Source: Mycobacterium sp. (GTDB taxonomy: Bacteria > Actinomycetota > Actinomycetes > Mycobacteriales > Mycobacteriaceae). From it: a DNA stretch of 64,000 nt. Under the pieces are notes generated by a model, which worked only from the letters and a program-made list of their open reading frames with translations, was not told where the DNA came from and made no database searches. Where the stretch lies: positions 62,001-126,000 of the forward strand of contig JACPVR010000011.1 in the NCBI GenBank assembly GCA_016197405.1, read 5' to 3'. The position numbers were made by a program, and so were the translations under genes. Position 1 is the first letter of the stretch; every line of letters starts with the position of its first letter. Of this stretch, positions 17,057 through 26,441 are shown piece by piece.

Positions 17057-19132
17057 TCACGGCAGCCAATAGCCGCGGAGCCGGTAGAAACGCCCGCGGC
17101 CCATCAATACGTTGGCGGCTTGCAGCCCCGACATCACGGCCGCTTCGATGCATCCCGCGTTCATACCGCAATCGGTCCAGTCGCCGGCCAGGACCAAGTT
17201 CTCGTAGCCGCTCTCGTCGACGCGGAGGCGGTACTTGTCCGAGCCGGGCACGGACTGCACATACCGGTCGGACGGATCGATATTCACGCTGACGTGCTGG
17301 GTTTCCATGGCTGCCGCGCCCTTGCGACCGTCGTTTCCGACGAGTAGGGACCAGTCGAATCCGCTGTCGCCGTAGGCATTCGGGAAGTAGAACAAGAGAT
17401 TGTGTTCGATGTAGGCTGCGGCGGCCTCATAGACCTGCCGCCGGTTCCGTTCGACGTACTGTGCGTCGTTTTCGGTCACCGGCCATGCGGCATCGAGGCT
17501 TCCGCAGAAGTATGCGACCGTGCCGGGTCGGTGCTCGGCGGGCCAAGTTTCGGCCCACAAGGTTTGCGGCATAGATGCCCAGGTCTCGAAAGGTCGTAGA
17601 TAGGCGCTGACGGTCACCCCGGGGCGTGCCCAGCCAAGCTCGGGCTCCGTAGGCCGTAACCACAGTTGAAACGCCTGGGTTGCCACGGTTCGGACATGGC
17701 TCGTCATGTCGCGCCATTGCTGTCGGGCGCCGATGATCTCGCTCGCGACGCTGTCGATCATGCCCAGCGAAACTGCCAATATGACGCGGTCGAAGTCTTT
17801 GCCGCGGAAAAGCACTCGCTTCTCGACGTCATCATGGTCGCCGAAATGCGACTCCAGCTCGGACAAGCCCGCCGGTGCCACCAGCTGTTCGGCTATCGGC
17901 TCATCCGGGAAGACCGGCAATCCACCGATTCTGACAAGGGGGTCGTATTCGCCGATGCCGGGGGCGAGTAGGGCCTGACGGCCCAGACTGATCGCTTCGA
18001 TACTCCTGTCGTGTCGGTCGATATGCAGCGCGTCGAGTCGGTGGAAGAACTCGAACTTCACGCCACGTCTCCGCAACACCTGGTAGATCGGTGCGATGAC
18101 GATCTCGCCCATTCCGGCAGTCATCTTCCAGAAGATCGCGCCTTTGTATTCGAACAACACCATGCCGATAAGGAAGATCATCAGTCCGGCGGCGCATGCC
18201 GGACGGTCGGGGTCGCCGTCGGCATATCCGAAAACGAGGTCGTAGACACCTCGGATCAGCGGGTAGTCCCTGACGTCCGGATGTGCACCGTGCCGCAGGA
18301 TCCAATCACCGAAGTCTTCGTCGTTGATCGCGCGAAATCCTGACGGGTCGGTGACCAGCTTGTCGGTGATGATGCCCCGAACGACGGCGGTCACCATGGA
18401 GACGAGCAACCACGTCCGCCGGTGATCGGGCCGGGTCTCGACTTCCAGGACCTCGCGTGCAGCCTCCAGTGCCTCCGCCAGTGGATCGCCACTCGGTGAA
18501 CTCGCGAAGGAATCGACCATCCCGAACATGGCGGCAGTTACGCTGCGCCGTAACAGCTTGGCGCTCTTGCCGGTTCCCGCGCCGGCAGGACCGGGTTCGG
18601 GAGAGGTCGATAGCACGAGTTCGGAAAGCGCGGGATCCTGTATCGAGTCCGCGAAGTCGAGCAAGAGCTGCAGAGCGCGCTCAACGAAGTCGACGGTTGT
18701 CATCTCGCGCCCCGAGGTCGACGCCGGATCTCCGGGTGAGGAGTCGTTGCGGCCAAAGGTTCCGAGCCATTGCAGCCATTCGGTTCCGAACCTGTCCGCC
18801 AGTCCCAGGTCGTCGGCTGGAATCAACGCCTGGTCCCAGTTTCGGATAGGCGCTGCGGGATCACTTGTGGTTCGGTCGAGTTCGGCGTAGCACGCCCGCA
18901 GTAACGAGAATGCGTTTTCGTAGGATCCCAACCAGATGTGGAGGCCGTGTTCCTCGATACGGCCGTGCACCCCGCGGCTGGACGCTCCTTTGCCGCCCAG
19001 TCGCCATCCGCGCTGGTAGACGGTGATCGACTCGAAACGTTCCCGCCACCCGGGTTCGCTCAGTCGCCATGCCGCGGCGAGGCCGGCCATTCCACCTCCG
19101 AGGATGGCGACCTTCTCCTTGGGCCTACTCAC
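17057..19132 (-). CDS. FAD-dependent amine-oxidase/carotenoid-desaturase-like oxidoreductase
   Basis: 691 residues. N-terminal dinucleotide-binding motif VAILGGGMAGLAAAW followed by WRLGGKGAS, and the C-terminal FAD motif NLVLAGDWTDCGMNAGCIEAAVMSG: the layout of phytoene desaturases and squalene-type dehydroxylases. At about 690 residues it is longer than most of those (450-550), with extra sequence in the middle. Start is GTG 19132, which overlaps the stop of the cyclase gene as GTGA, so the two are translationally coupled. A polyprenyl diphosphate synthase lies in the same cassette, which makes an isoprenoid substrate plausible but unproven. Confidence 0.8.
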   Translation of the reverse strand: MSRPKEKVAILGGGMAGLAAAWRLSEPGWRERFESITVYQRGWRLGGKGASSRGVHGRIEEHGLHIWLGSYENAFSLLRACYAELDRTTSDPAAPIRNWDQALIPADDLGLADRFGTEWLQWLGTFGRNDSSPGDPASTSGREMTTVDFVERALQLLLDFADSIQDPALSELVLSTSPEPGPAGAGTGKSAKLLRRSVTAAMFGMVDSFASSPSGDPLAEALEAAREVLEVETRPDHRRTWLLVSMVTAVVRGIITDKLVTDPSGFRAINDEDFGDWILRHGAHPDVRDYPLIRGVYDLVFGYADGDPDRPACAAGLMIFLIGMVLFEYKGAIFWKMTAGMGEIVIAPIYQVLRRRGVKFEFFHRLDALHIDRHDRSIEAISLGRQALLAPGIGEYDPLVRIGGLPVFPDEPIAEQLVAPAGLSELESHFGDHDDVEKRVLFRGKDFDRVILAVSLGMIDSVASEIIGARQQWRDMTSHVRTVATQAFQLWLRPTEPELGWARPGVTVSAYLRPFETWASMPQTLWAETWPAEHRPGTVAYFCGSLDAAWPVTENDAQYVERNRRQVYEAAAAYIEHNLLFYFPNAYGDSGFDWSLLVGNDGRKGAAAMETQHVSVNIDPSDRYVQSVPGSDKYRLRVDESGYENLVLAGDWTDCGMNAGCIEAAVMSGLQAANVLMGRGRFYRLRGYWLP

Positions 19133-22100
19133 GTGATGAGCGCCCGTACTCGTGCCAGCAATGGCCACGTGCTGTCGCCCGGAAACCTTTCGGCGATACC
19201 GGCCAAGGCGTCGCGGTTTGCTCCGTCAGTCAGTTCGAATATATCCAGTGCACTGCGCAATTCGTATGTGAGCGCTCCTTGCCGGCCGGCCAGCGCGACG
19301 GAGGCTGCGAGGTCGGCGAGTCGATCTTCGCGGTTGTCCCGGGTATGTGCCCGTAGACGCAGGAGCTCTGCGTCGTGGAAGTGCATGCCCGTCTGCTCGG
19401 CGAGGGCAAGGGCGGATTGGATCCGGTCGTGTGCTTGGACTCTGCGACCGGCGGCAAGCAACAACCGAGCGGCGACGGCATCGTAAATCGTGATCAATGC
19501 TCTGACGCCCAGTGCGTTCCAGGTGCCGATGAACAGATCAACCGAATCAACGTGTCCCTGAAGGGTCTCGACGTCGGTGCTCGGGGCATCGAGCGCCGCC
19601 AGTGCGGTGGCGGTCGCCGTCTGAGCCGCGCCGGCGAGCACCCAAGAGTCGAATCCGTGCTGTTCGCCGATACGTGAGACCTCAGCGGCTGCCGTTTTGG
19701 CACTGTCGATTTGACCGGCTTCGATACGGATCAGAAACTCTATATGGCGTGCATACGCCAAACTGAAAGGTCCCTGCGGGAAACCGATTTCGGTGCACCG
19801 ACGCGCTGCTCGCGCCAGTTCTGCTTCCGCACCCACCAGATCGCCCTGGATCGTGAGTGCGAGTGCGAGATGCGTATAGATCGAGGCGGTGCCTTCGTTG
19901 GGCATGAACCACATCGGTGCGAGTGCGAGTGAGTTCTCTTCCGTCCGTGCCACGGCTGCCGACTGGAGCCGACGCAGCGCCGATTCGAAGTCGCCGCGGT
20001 ACCAGTCCAACATGCCGAACCCGGCAAGGTTGAAGGGGCGCATCCATTCCCTGCCACCTTCGAGCGCGTGCAGGACGGTATCCAGCAACTGCTGTACTCG
20101 GTGCAAGTCGGCCCGCATGGCATAGAACGCGTACATCGCCGACAAGGTGGAGACAAGATCGTCGCTACGCTCGGTGCCGGTGATCTCAAGGCAACGCTCG
20201 AATTCGGCCGCCGCATTAGGGCTCGACGCACCCTCGGCTGCGTAGATCAAGAATCCGCGCTGCAAACGAAGCGCCGTCTCGATCTGGTCTCGCTCCGGAC
20301 CCGCAGGTGCACTGCTGATCTGGTCGATCGCGAACCCCAGGTGGGTGCGAGCTTCGTTGACAGAGCCCCGGCGGCGGGCGTTGGCCGACGCATGTTGAAA
20401 TGCATGTGCCGCCTCGGTGAACCGTTCTGCCCGTGCATAGTGACCGGCGACGACGGACCAGTCGGGGCTACTATCCGCGGAAGCGTTCACCATCGCGTCG
20501 GCGATCCGGCCGTGCAGTCGACGGCGGGAACTCGGTGGTGACAGTTCGCGGGCGACCTCTCGAACAAGTTCATGACGAAACCGCCAGCCATCGCCTGTCG
20601 GCACCAGCACGCTGCGTGTCTCAGCGTCTTCGACAAGCTCGTCGAAAGCCGGCTGCTCCAAACCCATTACGGAGAACAACAGGCCTCTGTCGATATGGCT
20701 GCCGATCGCCGCGGCTGCCTCGATCAACCGGTCTGACCTGTCGGTGGCGCGCAGCTGTGCGAGCAGCGCTTCGTAGATGGTGTCAGGTACCCACGACGTA
20801 CGGGCCGCATCGGATGGCTGGGTGGCGATTTTGGCTGCGATCTCCTCGATGAACAGCGGGATCCCGTCGCAGCGGCTTTGGACCGCAGCCCGATCACTGG
20901 CGCTGAAGTTGGGGTGAAGCGAAATGAGAAGCTCGTCGGTTTCGCCCTCGGTCAATGGCTGCAGTTCGAATGAACGAACTGCACTGCCGGTGGGCAGTGT
21001 CGGGGCGTCGCGTCCCGTCATCACGACGAGCAAACGCCCGTGGTCCAGGTCAAGTAGCGACCGCACCACGTCGATGGTGTCCTCGTCGAACCAGTGCATG
21101 TCCTCAGCGACGACGAGGGCCGGTCGATCACTGATACACCCGATGAGATATCTGTCCACCGCCCTTGCGATCCGGTCATACAACTTCTTCCCGTCCAGCG
21201 GTGCTGCCTGATAACCGGCATCTGGGGCGATGCCCAATACCGGGGCCAGCAGTGGAACCATGCCGTCCGGGTCGATACCGAGGCGCTCGAGTTCGGCGGA
21301 CAGCAAGTGCAGTCTGTCCGTGGCTGTCGACTCCCGCGAAATACCGCAGCGGCGTTCGAGCAGGGAGCGGACGGGCCTGAGTCCCACGTCGGCATGAAAC
21401 GGAGAACCGTTGAGCTCCAAGATCACAGCATCCGATTCTTTGGCCCGGTCGAGCACCGCTTGAACCACTCGGCTTTTCCCGATGCCGGCTTCTCCTCGCA
21501 GTGAAACGCCCGGCTTTTTCACCGCGCCGGTGAGGGCCTCATGCCAGATCTCCTCCAGATACTCAAGCTCGCTGGCTCGCCCCACCAACGGGCCGCGGTG
21601 CGCTCTACCGGTGACTGTGTGCTCGCCGAGCACCTGGAAATAGGCCACCGGGTCCGACACGCCCTTGACCTTCTGAGCCGGGTGAGCCACCAGATCGAAT
21701 TGATGGCTGACCAGAGGCTCGACTGCCGCGGAGACAACCACGCCGCCAGGGGGCGCCAAACCGGACACCCGTGCGGTCAGGTTCGCCGCGAGCCCATACA
21801 CATCGTTCTGCTTGAGGTCGAGATAGGCGATACCACGGTGAATGCCGATCCGGACCTCGATCCGAAAGCCGAATCTCCGGTGTACCCGTTCGCTGAGTGC
21901 TTCCACGTCACGCGCGATCTGTAGGCCGGCCATAACCGCGCGTTGTACGTCGTTCTCGTGGGGGGTGGGATGGCCGAAAAGTATCATCAGTCCGTCGCCC
22001 TTGGTCGAGCAGATATAGCCCTCGTGGTGATTGACGATGTCTCGGACCAGTTCTTTGTAGCGACCGACTACGGTGCGATAAACCTCCGGCTCGGTGCGTG

Positions 22101-22329
22101 TGGACAGTTCGGTGGAGTCCACAAGATCAGCGAACATCAAAGTGAGGCGCCGGATTTCGCCGTGATCGACGGGAGCGCTCATCAAGTCTTCGGCGTCGAC
22201 GTTGGTGCTGTCTAGTCTGAGGACCTGGCTCGCGAGTTCGAGTGCCTTCTGCGAATCGCCATCGAGTAGAGCGCGGATCGCGCGATCGAGGAGTTCATCG
22301 ATCTTGGGCGACTTCGGGTCGTCGTTCAC
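19129..22329 (-). CDS. Class III nucleotide cyclase fused to an AAA-type ATPase and helical-repeat region
   Basis: 1066 residues. Residues 60-235 are a class III adenylate/guanylate cyclase domain: FADLVD (66-71) and GDG (111-113) give the metal Asp pair, NLTAR (183-187) the transition-state Asn and Arg, so it looks active. A P-loop ATPase follows: GEAGIGKS (279-286) and LVVAEDMHWFDE. The last 500 residues look like TPR-type helical repeats. M. tuberculosis cyclase-ATPases of this type often end in a LuxR DNA-binding domain; none is seen here. Its ATG overlaps the upstream stop (ATGA). Likely a signalling hub for the cassette. Confidence 0.87.
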   Translation of the reverse strand: MNDDPKSPKIDELLDRAIRALLDGDSQKALELASQVLRLDSTNVDAEDLMSAPVDHGEIRRLTLMFADLVDSTELSTRTEPEVYRTVVGRYKELVRDIVNHHEGYICSTKGDGLMILFGHPTPHENDVQRAVMAGLQIARDVEALSERVHRRFGFRIEVRIGIHRGIAYLDLKQNDVYGLAANLTARVSGLAPPGGVVVSAAVEPLVSHQFDLVAHPAQKVKGVSDPVAYFQVLGEHTVTGRAHRGPLVGRASELEYLEEIWHEALTGAVKKPGVSLRGEAGIGKSRVVQAVLDRAKESDAVILELNGSPFHADVGLRPVRSLLERRCGISRESTATDRLHLLSAELERLGIDPDGMVPLLAPVLGIAPDAGYQAAPLDGKKLYDRIARAVDRYLIGCISDRPALVVAEDMHWFDEDTIDVVRSLLDLDHGRLLVVMTGRDAPTLPTGSAVRSFELQPLTEGETDELLISLHPNFSASDRAAVQSRCDGIPLFIEEIAAKIATQPSDAARTSWVPDTIYEALLAQLRATDRSDRLIEAAAAIGSHIDRGLLFSVMGLEQPAFDELVEDAETRSVLVPTGDGWRFRHELVREVARELSPPSSRRRLHGRIADAMVNASADSSPDWSVVAGHYARAERFTEAAHAFQHASANARRRGSVNEARTHLGFAIDQISSAPAGPERDQIETALRLQRGFLIYAAEGASSPNAAAEFERCLEITGTERSDDLVSTLSAMYAFYAMRADLHRVQQLLDTVLHALEGGREWMRPFNLAGFGMLDWYRGDFESALRRLQSAAVARTEENSLALAPMWFMPNEGTASIYTHLALALTIQGDLVGAEAELARAARRCTEIGFPQGPFSLAYARHIEFLIRIEAGQIDSAKTAAAEVSRIGEQHGFDSWVLAGAAQTATATALAALDAPSTDVETLQGHVDSVDLFIGTWNALGVRALITIYDAVAARLLLAAGRRVQAHDRIQSALALAEQTGMHFHDAELLRLRAHTRDNREDRLADLAASVALAGRQGALTYELRSALDIFELTDGANRDALAGIAERFPGDSTWPLLARVRALIT

Positions 22330-23066
22330 GGTGGTGGTATGACGATGCCGAACGTTTGAACATCCGATGTGCCATCTGCCTTCGTCAGTTGCACGACGAG
22401 ATCGTACTGAGCGCTGGGCAGGCCCATCGTATTGATCTTGACGGTGAAAGTCCCCGCACCTACAGGTATTTCCACTGAGTCGAAGACCACCAGGGCGGCG
22501 ATGTTGTTCGGGTCGCCGGGCCGCGCCAGGGACACTGCGGACAGTTCGACCGCGGTGGTGGGCACCGGATTGAAGGTGAGGACGTACTCAGCGTGTGTCT
22601 CGCCGTACTCACTGGGGCCGGCGACGATCGTCTCCAAGATCTCCGCTCCGCGCAGGGCAGCGATGCTTGTGAGTCGGATCGCCCACTTGACGCTTTCGTC
22701 CTTGGTCGCCTTGACGTCGAGATCGCTCACCTGTACGGCGGCATCTACTGCGACGTCGACGACATCACCGAGCGCACTGGAGACCGAATCAGCGACGTTG
22801 TCGGCCACGAGCAGGACGCGCGGATCGGGTTTGATCTCGAGCGCCACCCTCGCCAGCGAGAGGCTCCCCGCGAGCGCGATGTTGGCGAATCGACCTACGG
22901 TCTTGATTGCATCGGCCGTGGTGAACACCGATGGCGTCGCGTTGATCTGGTCGAACGCGTCGGTGGCGACCATGACGGTGTCGTTGACGATTTGTTTTGC
23001 GACCAAGCCGTAGCGGGTCGCGATCGCGGCGATATCGTCTACGGGCGGCTCATTCTGATCAGGCAC
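22326..23066 (-). CDS. Uncharacterised protein, helical N-terminus and beta-rich C-terminus
   Basis: 246 residues, GTG start overlapping the upstream stop by eight bases. Residues 10-150 are Ala/Val/Asp-rich and probably helical (for example LVADNVADSVSSALGDVVDV), somewhat like a phasin. From about 160 the chain is beta-rich with hydrophobic alternation (AEYVLTF, FTVKINTMG, YDLVVQLTKADG), like an Ig-type sandwich, and it ends PPP. No signal peptide or membrane helix. Not recognised. The plus-strand gene at 24647 has the same helical-plus-Ig plan, which suggests partners acting in one complex. Confidence 0.75.
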   Translation of the reverse strand: MPDQNEPPVDDIAAIATRYGLVAKQIVNDTVMVATDAFDQINATPSVFTTADAIKTVGRFANIALAGSLSLARVALEIKPDPRVLLVADNVADSVSSALGDVVDVAVDAAVQVSDLDVKATKDESVKWAIRLTSIAALRGAEILETIVAGPSEYGETHAEYVLTFNPVPTTAVELSAVSLARPGDPNNIAALVVFDSVEIPVGAGTFTVKINTMGLPSAQYDLVVQLTKADGTSDVQTFGIVIPPP

Positions 23067-23319
23067 CGTTGCCTCCGGTTGAGAACGGATTCACGTCGGC
23101 ATCAGCCACATCCCAGGCCTGTACTGCCTGCTCCTTCAGCTTCACGCCGATGTCATCGGAGACCTTCGCGACGTCAGCCCGCACGAAGCCGTTGTCCATC
23201 CACAGCGCACCTGCGTTGCCGACGACCTGAACGAGCCGGTCGATGAGTGCGTTCGTCAGCGTGCCGGTGTCTTGCACTGTGTCTTTGAAGTTCGGTGGTA
23301 GCTGGGGTGTAGCGGACAT
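23059..23319 (-). CDS. Uncharacterised small protein
   Basis: 86 residues starting MSATPQLPPNFKDTVQDT. Mostly amphipathic helix (LTNALIDRLVQVVGNAG, VSDDIGVKLKEQAVQAW); no Cys, no membrane segment. ATG 23319, with AGGATC upstream. Begins eight bases after the 427-residue gene and overlaps the next by eight bases, so it is translated with them. Not recognised. Confidence 0.7.
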   Translation of the reverse strand: MSATPQLPPNFKDTVQDTGTLTNALIDRLVQVVGNAGALWMDNGFVRADVAKVSDDIGVKLKEQAVQAWDVADADVNPFSTGGNGA

Positions 23320-23326
23320 GATGATC

Positions 23327-24610
23327 CTAGATTTCGGCTGGGTCGACTTCTGTGGATGGATAGAACTTCTTGAGGTTCGGATAGCTGTTGGGATCGGTGA
23401 TGACTTTGCGAGCGGTTCCCGCGAGCATTTCGCGCCCGGCATCGTTCCATCCCATGACACACGCAAGTGCGGCCATTGCCGAGGTGCTGACACCCTGGAT
23501 GCGTTCGCATTTGGTACTCCGTATACGCACGCCTGGCTTTTGGCCGTTGCCATCGTCGTTCTCCGGGGTGACCAGAATGTAGCCGTTGTCTACTTCGACC
23601 AGGCATGACGGTTTCTGTTGCGGGTCCATGTCGTAATTGACCAGAAGTGAACCATCAAGTGATTGGTGCTTGGCCTTCCAGAACAGGAGATCCACCTCAA
23701 GATGGTACTTCGCGGGTTCGGCGCTGACCTGCTCGTTTACTCGGCTCCAACTCAATTTGGTGCGAGCTGGCTGGTTCATGGTCATGCTGGAAAAGAATTT
23801 GCTGCATTCTTTCCAATTGATGGGGTCGAGAATATTTTCGATGGCAGCCACGCTGACGTCGGGAGCGACATATTCACTTGTGACGATGCTGCAGTACTTG
23901 CCCTTGGATTTCACAACCCGTCCGTAACAAACCTCGGCGCTTTGAGCGAATTCGAAGCTGCGGGTCGCGCTGGCCTCGTCGAAACCCTGCTGGCTGGCGG
24001 CGAGCATGAGCCACTCGCCTCGTGTCGAGATGCCGTCGGCGACAAATAATCGTTCTGCGATGCTCTCGATGGCATCGTCACCGATGAGCTGATCGTCGAT
24101 CAGACCGTCGGCGCGGGAAACGAATGAGAAGCTTCGCACGGCCGTGGCCATCACATCGAGTAGACCTGGCGGTGCCGCATGCCCGTCTGCTTTGGCCGAG
24201 TACACCTTGTTCAGGACCATTGCTGCATATCCGGCTCGAGCGAGCACGGGGTCGTTGGCCGGTATGTACGGCTTGCGCTCCTCGAAGGAGTCGGCTGAGG
24301 GTGCGGAATCTGATCGCTCGCGCTGCGACGGCAGACGTTGGAGTCCGGCGATAGCTTCGTCGAGGTCTGGGAAGACAGAAAGACCGTGCTCTTCGCTGGT
24401 TGCCGTCCGGGCAAATAGATCCGCGATTTCGCGGAACCAACCTGATCGACCGAACCCGGTAGTGCCGGGCAGGAAGCCCTCGACGATTTGCACGATGGCC
24501 CGGTCGGCGGCGAGGGTCGTGCTATTCGGGTCCGCGAGTCGCTTCTTTGCGGACACAACTTCGTCATCGATGGCGCCGAACAATGCGGCTTGATTGTGCA
24601 GTAGTGACAT
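23327..24610 (-). CDS. Uncharacterised 427-residue protein, possibly with a START/SRPBCC-like C-terminal domain
   Basis: First gene of the five-gene minus-strand operon. GGAGG five bases before the ATG at 24610. Residues 1-210 are helical and Ala-rich. The C-terminal half alternates strand and loop (KYHLEVDLLFWKAK, SLLVNYDMDP, CLVEVDNGYILVTPE, GVRIRSTKCERIQG) and closes with a long helix, a pattern that resembles START-type lipid-binding folds; this is a weak guess. No signal peptide. The DNA looks less GC-rich than the ribosomal block, in keeping with acquired DNA. Confidence 0.72.
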   Translation of the reverse strand: MSLLHNQAALFGAIDDEVVSAKKRLADPNSTTLAADRAIVQIVEGFLPGTTGFGRSGWFREIADLFARTATSEEHGLSVFPDLDEAIAGLQRLPSQRERSDSAPSADSFEERKPYIPANDPVLARAGYAAMVLNKVYSAKADGHAAPPGLLDVMATAVRSFSFVSRADGLIDDQLIGDDAIESIAERLFVADGISTRGEWLMLAASQQGFDEASATRSFEFAQSAEVCYGRVVKSKGKYCSIVTSEYVAPDVSVAAIENILDPINWKECSKFFSSMTMNQPARTKLSWSRVNEQVSAEPAKYHLEVDLLFWKAKHQSLDGSLLVNYDMDPQQKPSCLVEVDNGYILVTPENDDGNGQKPGVRIRSTKCERIQGVSTSAMAALACVMGWNDAGREMLAGTARKVITDPNSYPNLKKFYPSTEVDPAEI

Positions 24611-24636
24611 CCCCCGCCTCCTGCAGACGTTCGGCT

Positions 24637-24643
24637 TAGCATA
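24637..24643. promoter_or_regulatory. Overlapping divergent -10 elements of the accessory cassette
   Basis: The plus strand reads TAGCAT at 24637-24642, five bases before the GTG start of the 231-residue gene, so that transcript could be leaderless. The minus strand reads TATGCT at 24643-24638, about 28 bases before the ATG at 24610. The two -10-like hexamers share five bases, so the two directions would compete for polymerase. Confidence 0.4.
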
Positions 24644-24646
24644 CCT

Positions 24647-25342
24647 GTGGAGCAGTCATTCCGAGGGGGTCAATCGAATGCAGTGTGCGCCGTGAACGCT
24701 GGTTCTGGCAACGACGGCAACATTTCAGATCTGCCTTGGGCGTCACTCTTCGACCCGGCAACCAATGTCCGTGCTCTGGGTGAGATCCAGGCTCGAGGCT
24801 TCCGGGCTGCATCGGACCTTGTCGACCGATTCGTCAGGACCGCGGCCGCCGAAGGCGCGCCGCCCCACAGAGCTGAACATGACGATCGGCCGGACGCGAG
24901 CCGGGTCGGGCGTGCCTGGCAGAAGTTGATCGGCGATTTGGTGGACGCTCTCCGTCAGAATGAACAGGCGGCGCAACCATTTGCGAGCGCGATTTTCGAT
25001 CTGGTCGAGGACGACGCGATGGGAAGCGTTGTCATCAGGGCTGAGAGTGCCGGAGCCGCCGTCGGAGTCGTTTGGCTGCACAACGGCGGCCATGACGGCC
25101 TCGGTACGGTTCGGCTGCGCTGCAGCGACTTGCTGGCCAATGATGGTTCCACGATCGGGTCGGACCGAATCGGTTTGGACCCTGTCGAGGTGCCGATGCC
25201 TGCGCGTTCGAGCCGTGGTGTCGTCATTTCCATACGCATCGACGAAGGCGTCGCAACGGGCGTATACCGCGGCACACTGCTGGTCGAGGGCCACCCCGAC
25301 ATCTGGCTGCCGGTGCTGTTGACCGTGGCCGAGCCCTCATGA
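24647..25342 (+). CDS. Uncharacterised protein, helical N-terminus and Ig-like C-terminus
   Basis: Up to 231 residues from GTG 24647 (possibly leaderless); GTG 24683 and 24692 are alternatives and begin nearer to conserved-looking sequence. The N-terminal half is helical (LPWASLFDPATNVRALGEIQ, LVDRFVRTAAAEG) with phasin-like character. The C-terminal 90 residues resemble an Ig-like module: VPMPARSSRGVVISIRID, GVYRGTLLVEGHPDIWLPV. Its stop overlaps the ATG of the polyprenyl synthase (ATGA), so the two are made together. Not recognised. Confidence 0.75.
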   Translation: MEQSFRGGQSNAVCAVNAGSGNDGNISDLPWASLFDPATNVRALGEIQARGFRAASDLVDRFVRTAAAEGAPPHRAEHDDRPDASRVGRAWQKLIGDLVDALRQNEQAAQPFASAIFDLVEDDAMGSVVIRAESAGAAVGVVWLHNGGHDGLGTVRLRCSDLLANDGSTIGSDRIGLDPVEVPMPARSSRGVVISIRIDEGVATGVYRGTLLVEGHPDIWLPVLLTVAEPS

Positions 25343-26391
25343 CCAGCACCGCCGACCAGTCCGAGTTGATCGACGCGGTGGAGACCAGGCTGCGCGAAGT
25401 GGGCCGAGTGGTGCGCAATTCGATGCTGGACGCGATGCCGGACGGTGAACCGCATCAGTGGCTTTACGGTCCCATGCGGGAGTACCCGTCCCGGCCCGGC
25501 AAGGCGCTGAGGCCCGCGTTGTGCATATCCGCGGGTCGGGCGTTCGGTGCCGAACCGGACGCGCTGCTGGGCATCGCCGTGGCAATCGAACTGCTGCACA
25601 ACGCATTTCTGGTACACGACGATATCGTCGACGGTAGTGAGATGCGCCGTGGCAGCCCGACGCTGGCCGCCCGCTACGGGCTGGGTACCGCACTCAACGC
25701 CGGAGACGGTCTGGCGATGATCGCCGGCCAGGTGCTGCGCAAGGCGACTCGGCGACTGGACCGCAATCTCGCCGACCTGGTGTGGGCCGAGTTCGACACC
25801 ATGGCCATGCGCACGCTGGAAGGCCAGGCGACCGAGATCGGTTGGCAACACGATCATGTCGAGAATCTGGCTCCCGAGAACTACCTCGAGCTGATCATGC
25901 ACAAGACATGTTGGTACACCACCATTCATCCTCTACGGGTCGGCGCCATTGTCGGCTCGGGAGGCACCGTCGAGCTGGGGCCTCTGGTTCGGTTCGGGTT
26001 CCACTTCGGCGCCGCCTTCCAGATTCGCGACGACCTGCTCAATCTGATCGGAGACGAAAAGTCGTACGGGAAGGAAATCCTGGGTGACTTGTTCGAGGGA
26101 AAGCGCACCCTGACGCTGGTGCACCTGGCCGCCGTTGCCCAAGGCCCTGACCGTGATCTGGTGCATGACTATCTACGGATGGATCGCGCTGACCGGTCGG
26201 CCGAGCTGGTCCACGCCATTCGAAGGCTGATGGACGATTACGGCAGTATCACTTTCACCCGGGAATACGCCGAGGGCATCCTTTTGGTGGCCGAGGAGTA
26301 TTTTCAGCAGGCCTTCGCCGACGCGCGTCCCGGACCGGACCTGGAATTCCTGCGATCACTCGTCCCGTATGTCTGGGCGCGCTGGCGCTGA
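25339..26391 (+). CDS. Polyprenyl (geranylgeranyl-type) diphosphate synthase
   Basis: 350 residues. Condenses isopentenyl diphosphate with an allylic diphosphate. First Asp-rich motif DDIVD (94-98) followed by MRRGSPT; second motif is DDLLN (221-225), with Asn in place of the last Asp, a variation seen in some geranylgeranyl synthases. KALRPA gives the isopentenyl-diphosphate-binding Lys and Arg. Product length cannot be read safely. Coupled to the gene before it and divergent from the cyclase/oxidoreductase operon. Followed by the eccB4 remnant. Confidence 0.87.
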   Translation: MTSTADQSELIDAVETRLREVGRVVRNSMLDAMPDGEPHQWLYGPMREYPSRPGKALRPALCISAGRAFGAEPDALLGIAVAIELLHNAFLVHDDIVDGSEMRRGSPTLAARYGLGTALNAGDGLAMIAGQVLRKATRRLDRNLADLVWAEFDTMAMRTLEGQATEIGWQHDHVENLAPENYLELIMHKTCWYTTIHPLRVGAIVGSGGTVELGPLVRFGFHFGAAFQIRDDLLNLIGDEKSYGKEILGDLFEGKRTLTLVHLAAVAQGPDRDLVHDYLRMDRADRSAELVHAIRRLMDDYGSITFTREYAEGILLVAEEYFQQAFADARPGPDLEFLRSLVPYVWARWR

Positions 26392-26441
26392 GCTGTGTAT
26401 GGGCGCGGGCCCGGAATCCCTGGCCGCCTTACCGTGAGGGT

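Noticed and set aside
17057..26391. Insertion sequence, integrase or tRNA attachment site at the borders of the inserted regions
   Set aside because: No transposase, recombinase, tRNA gene or flanking direct repeat was recognised by eye at either insertion.
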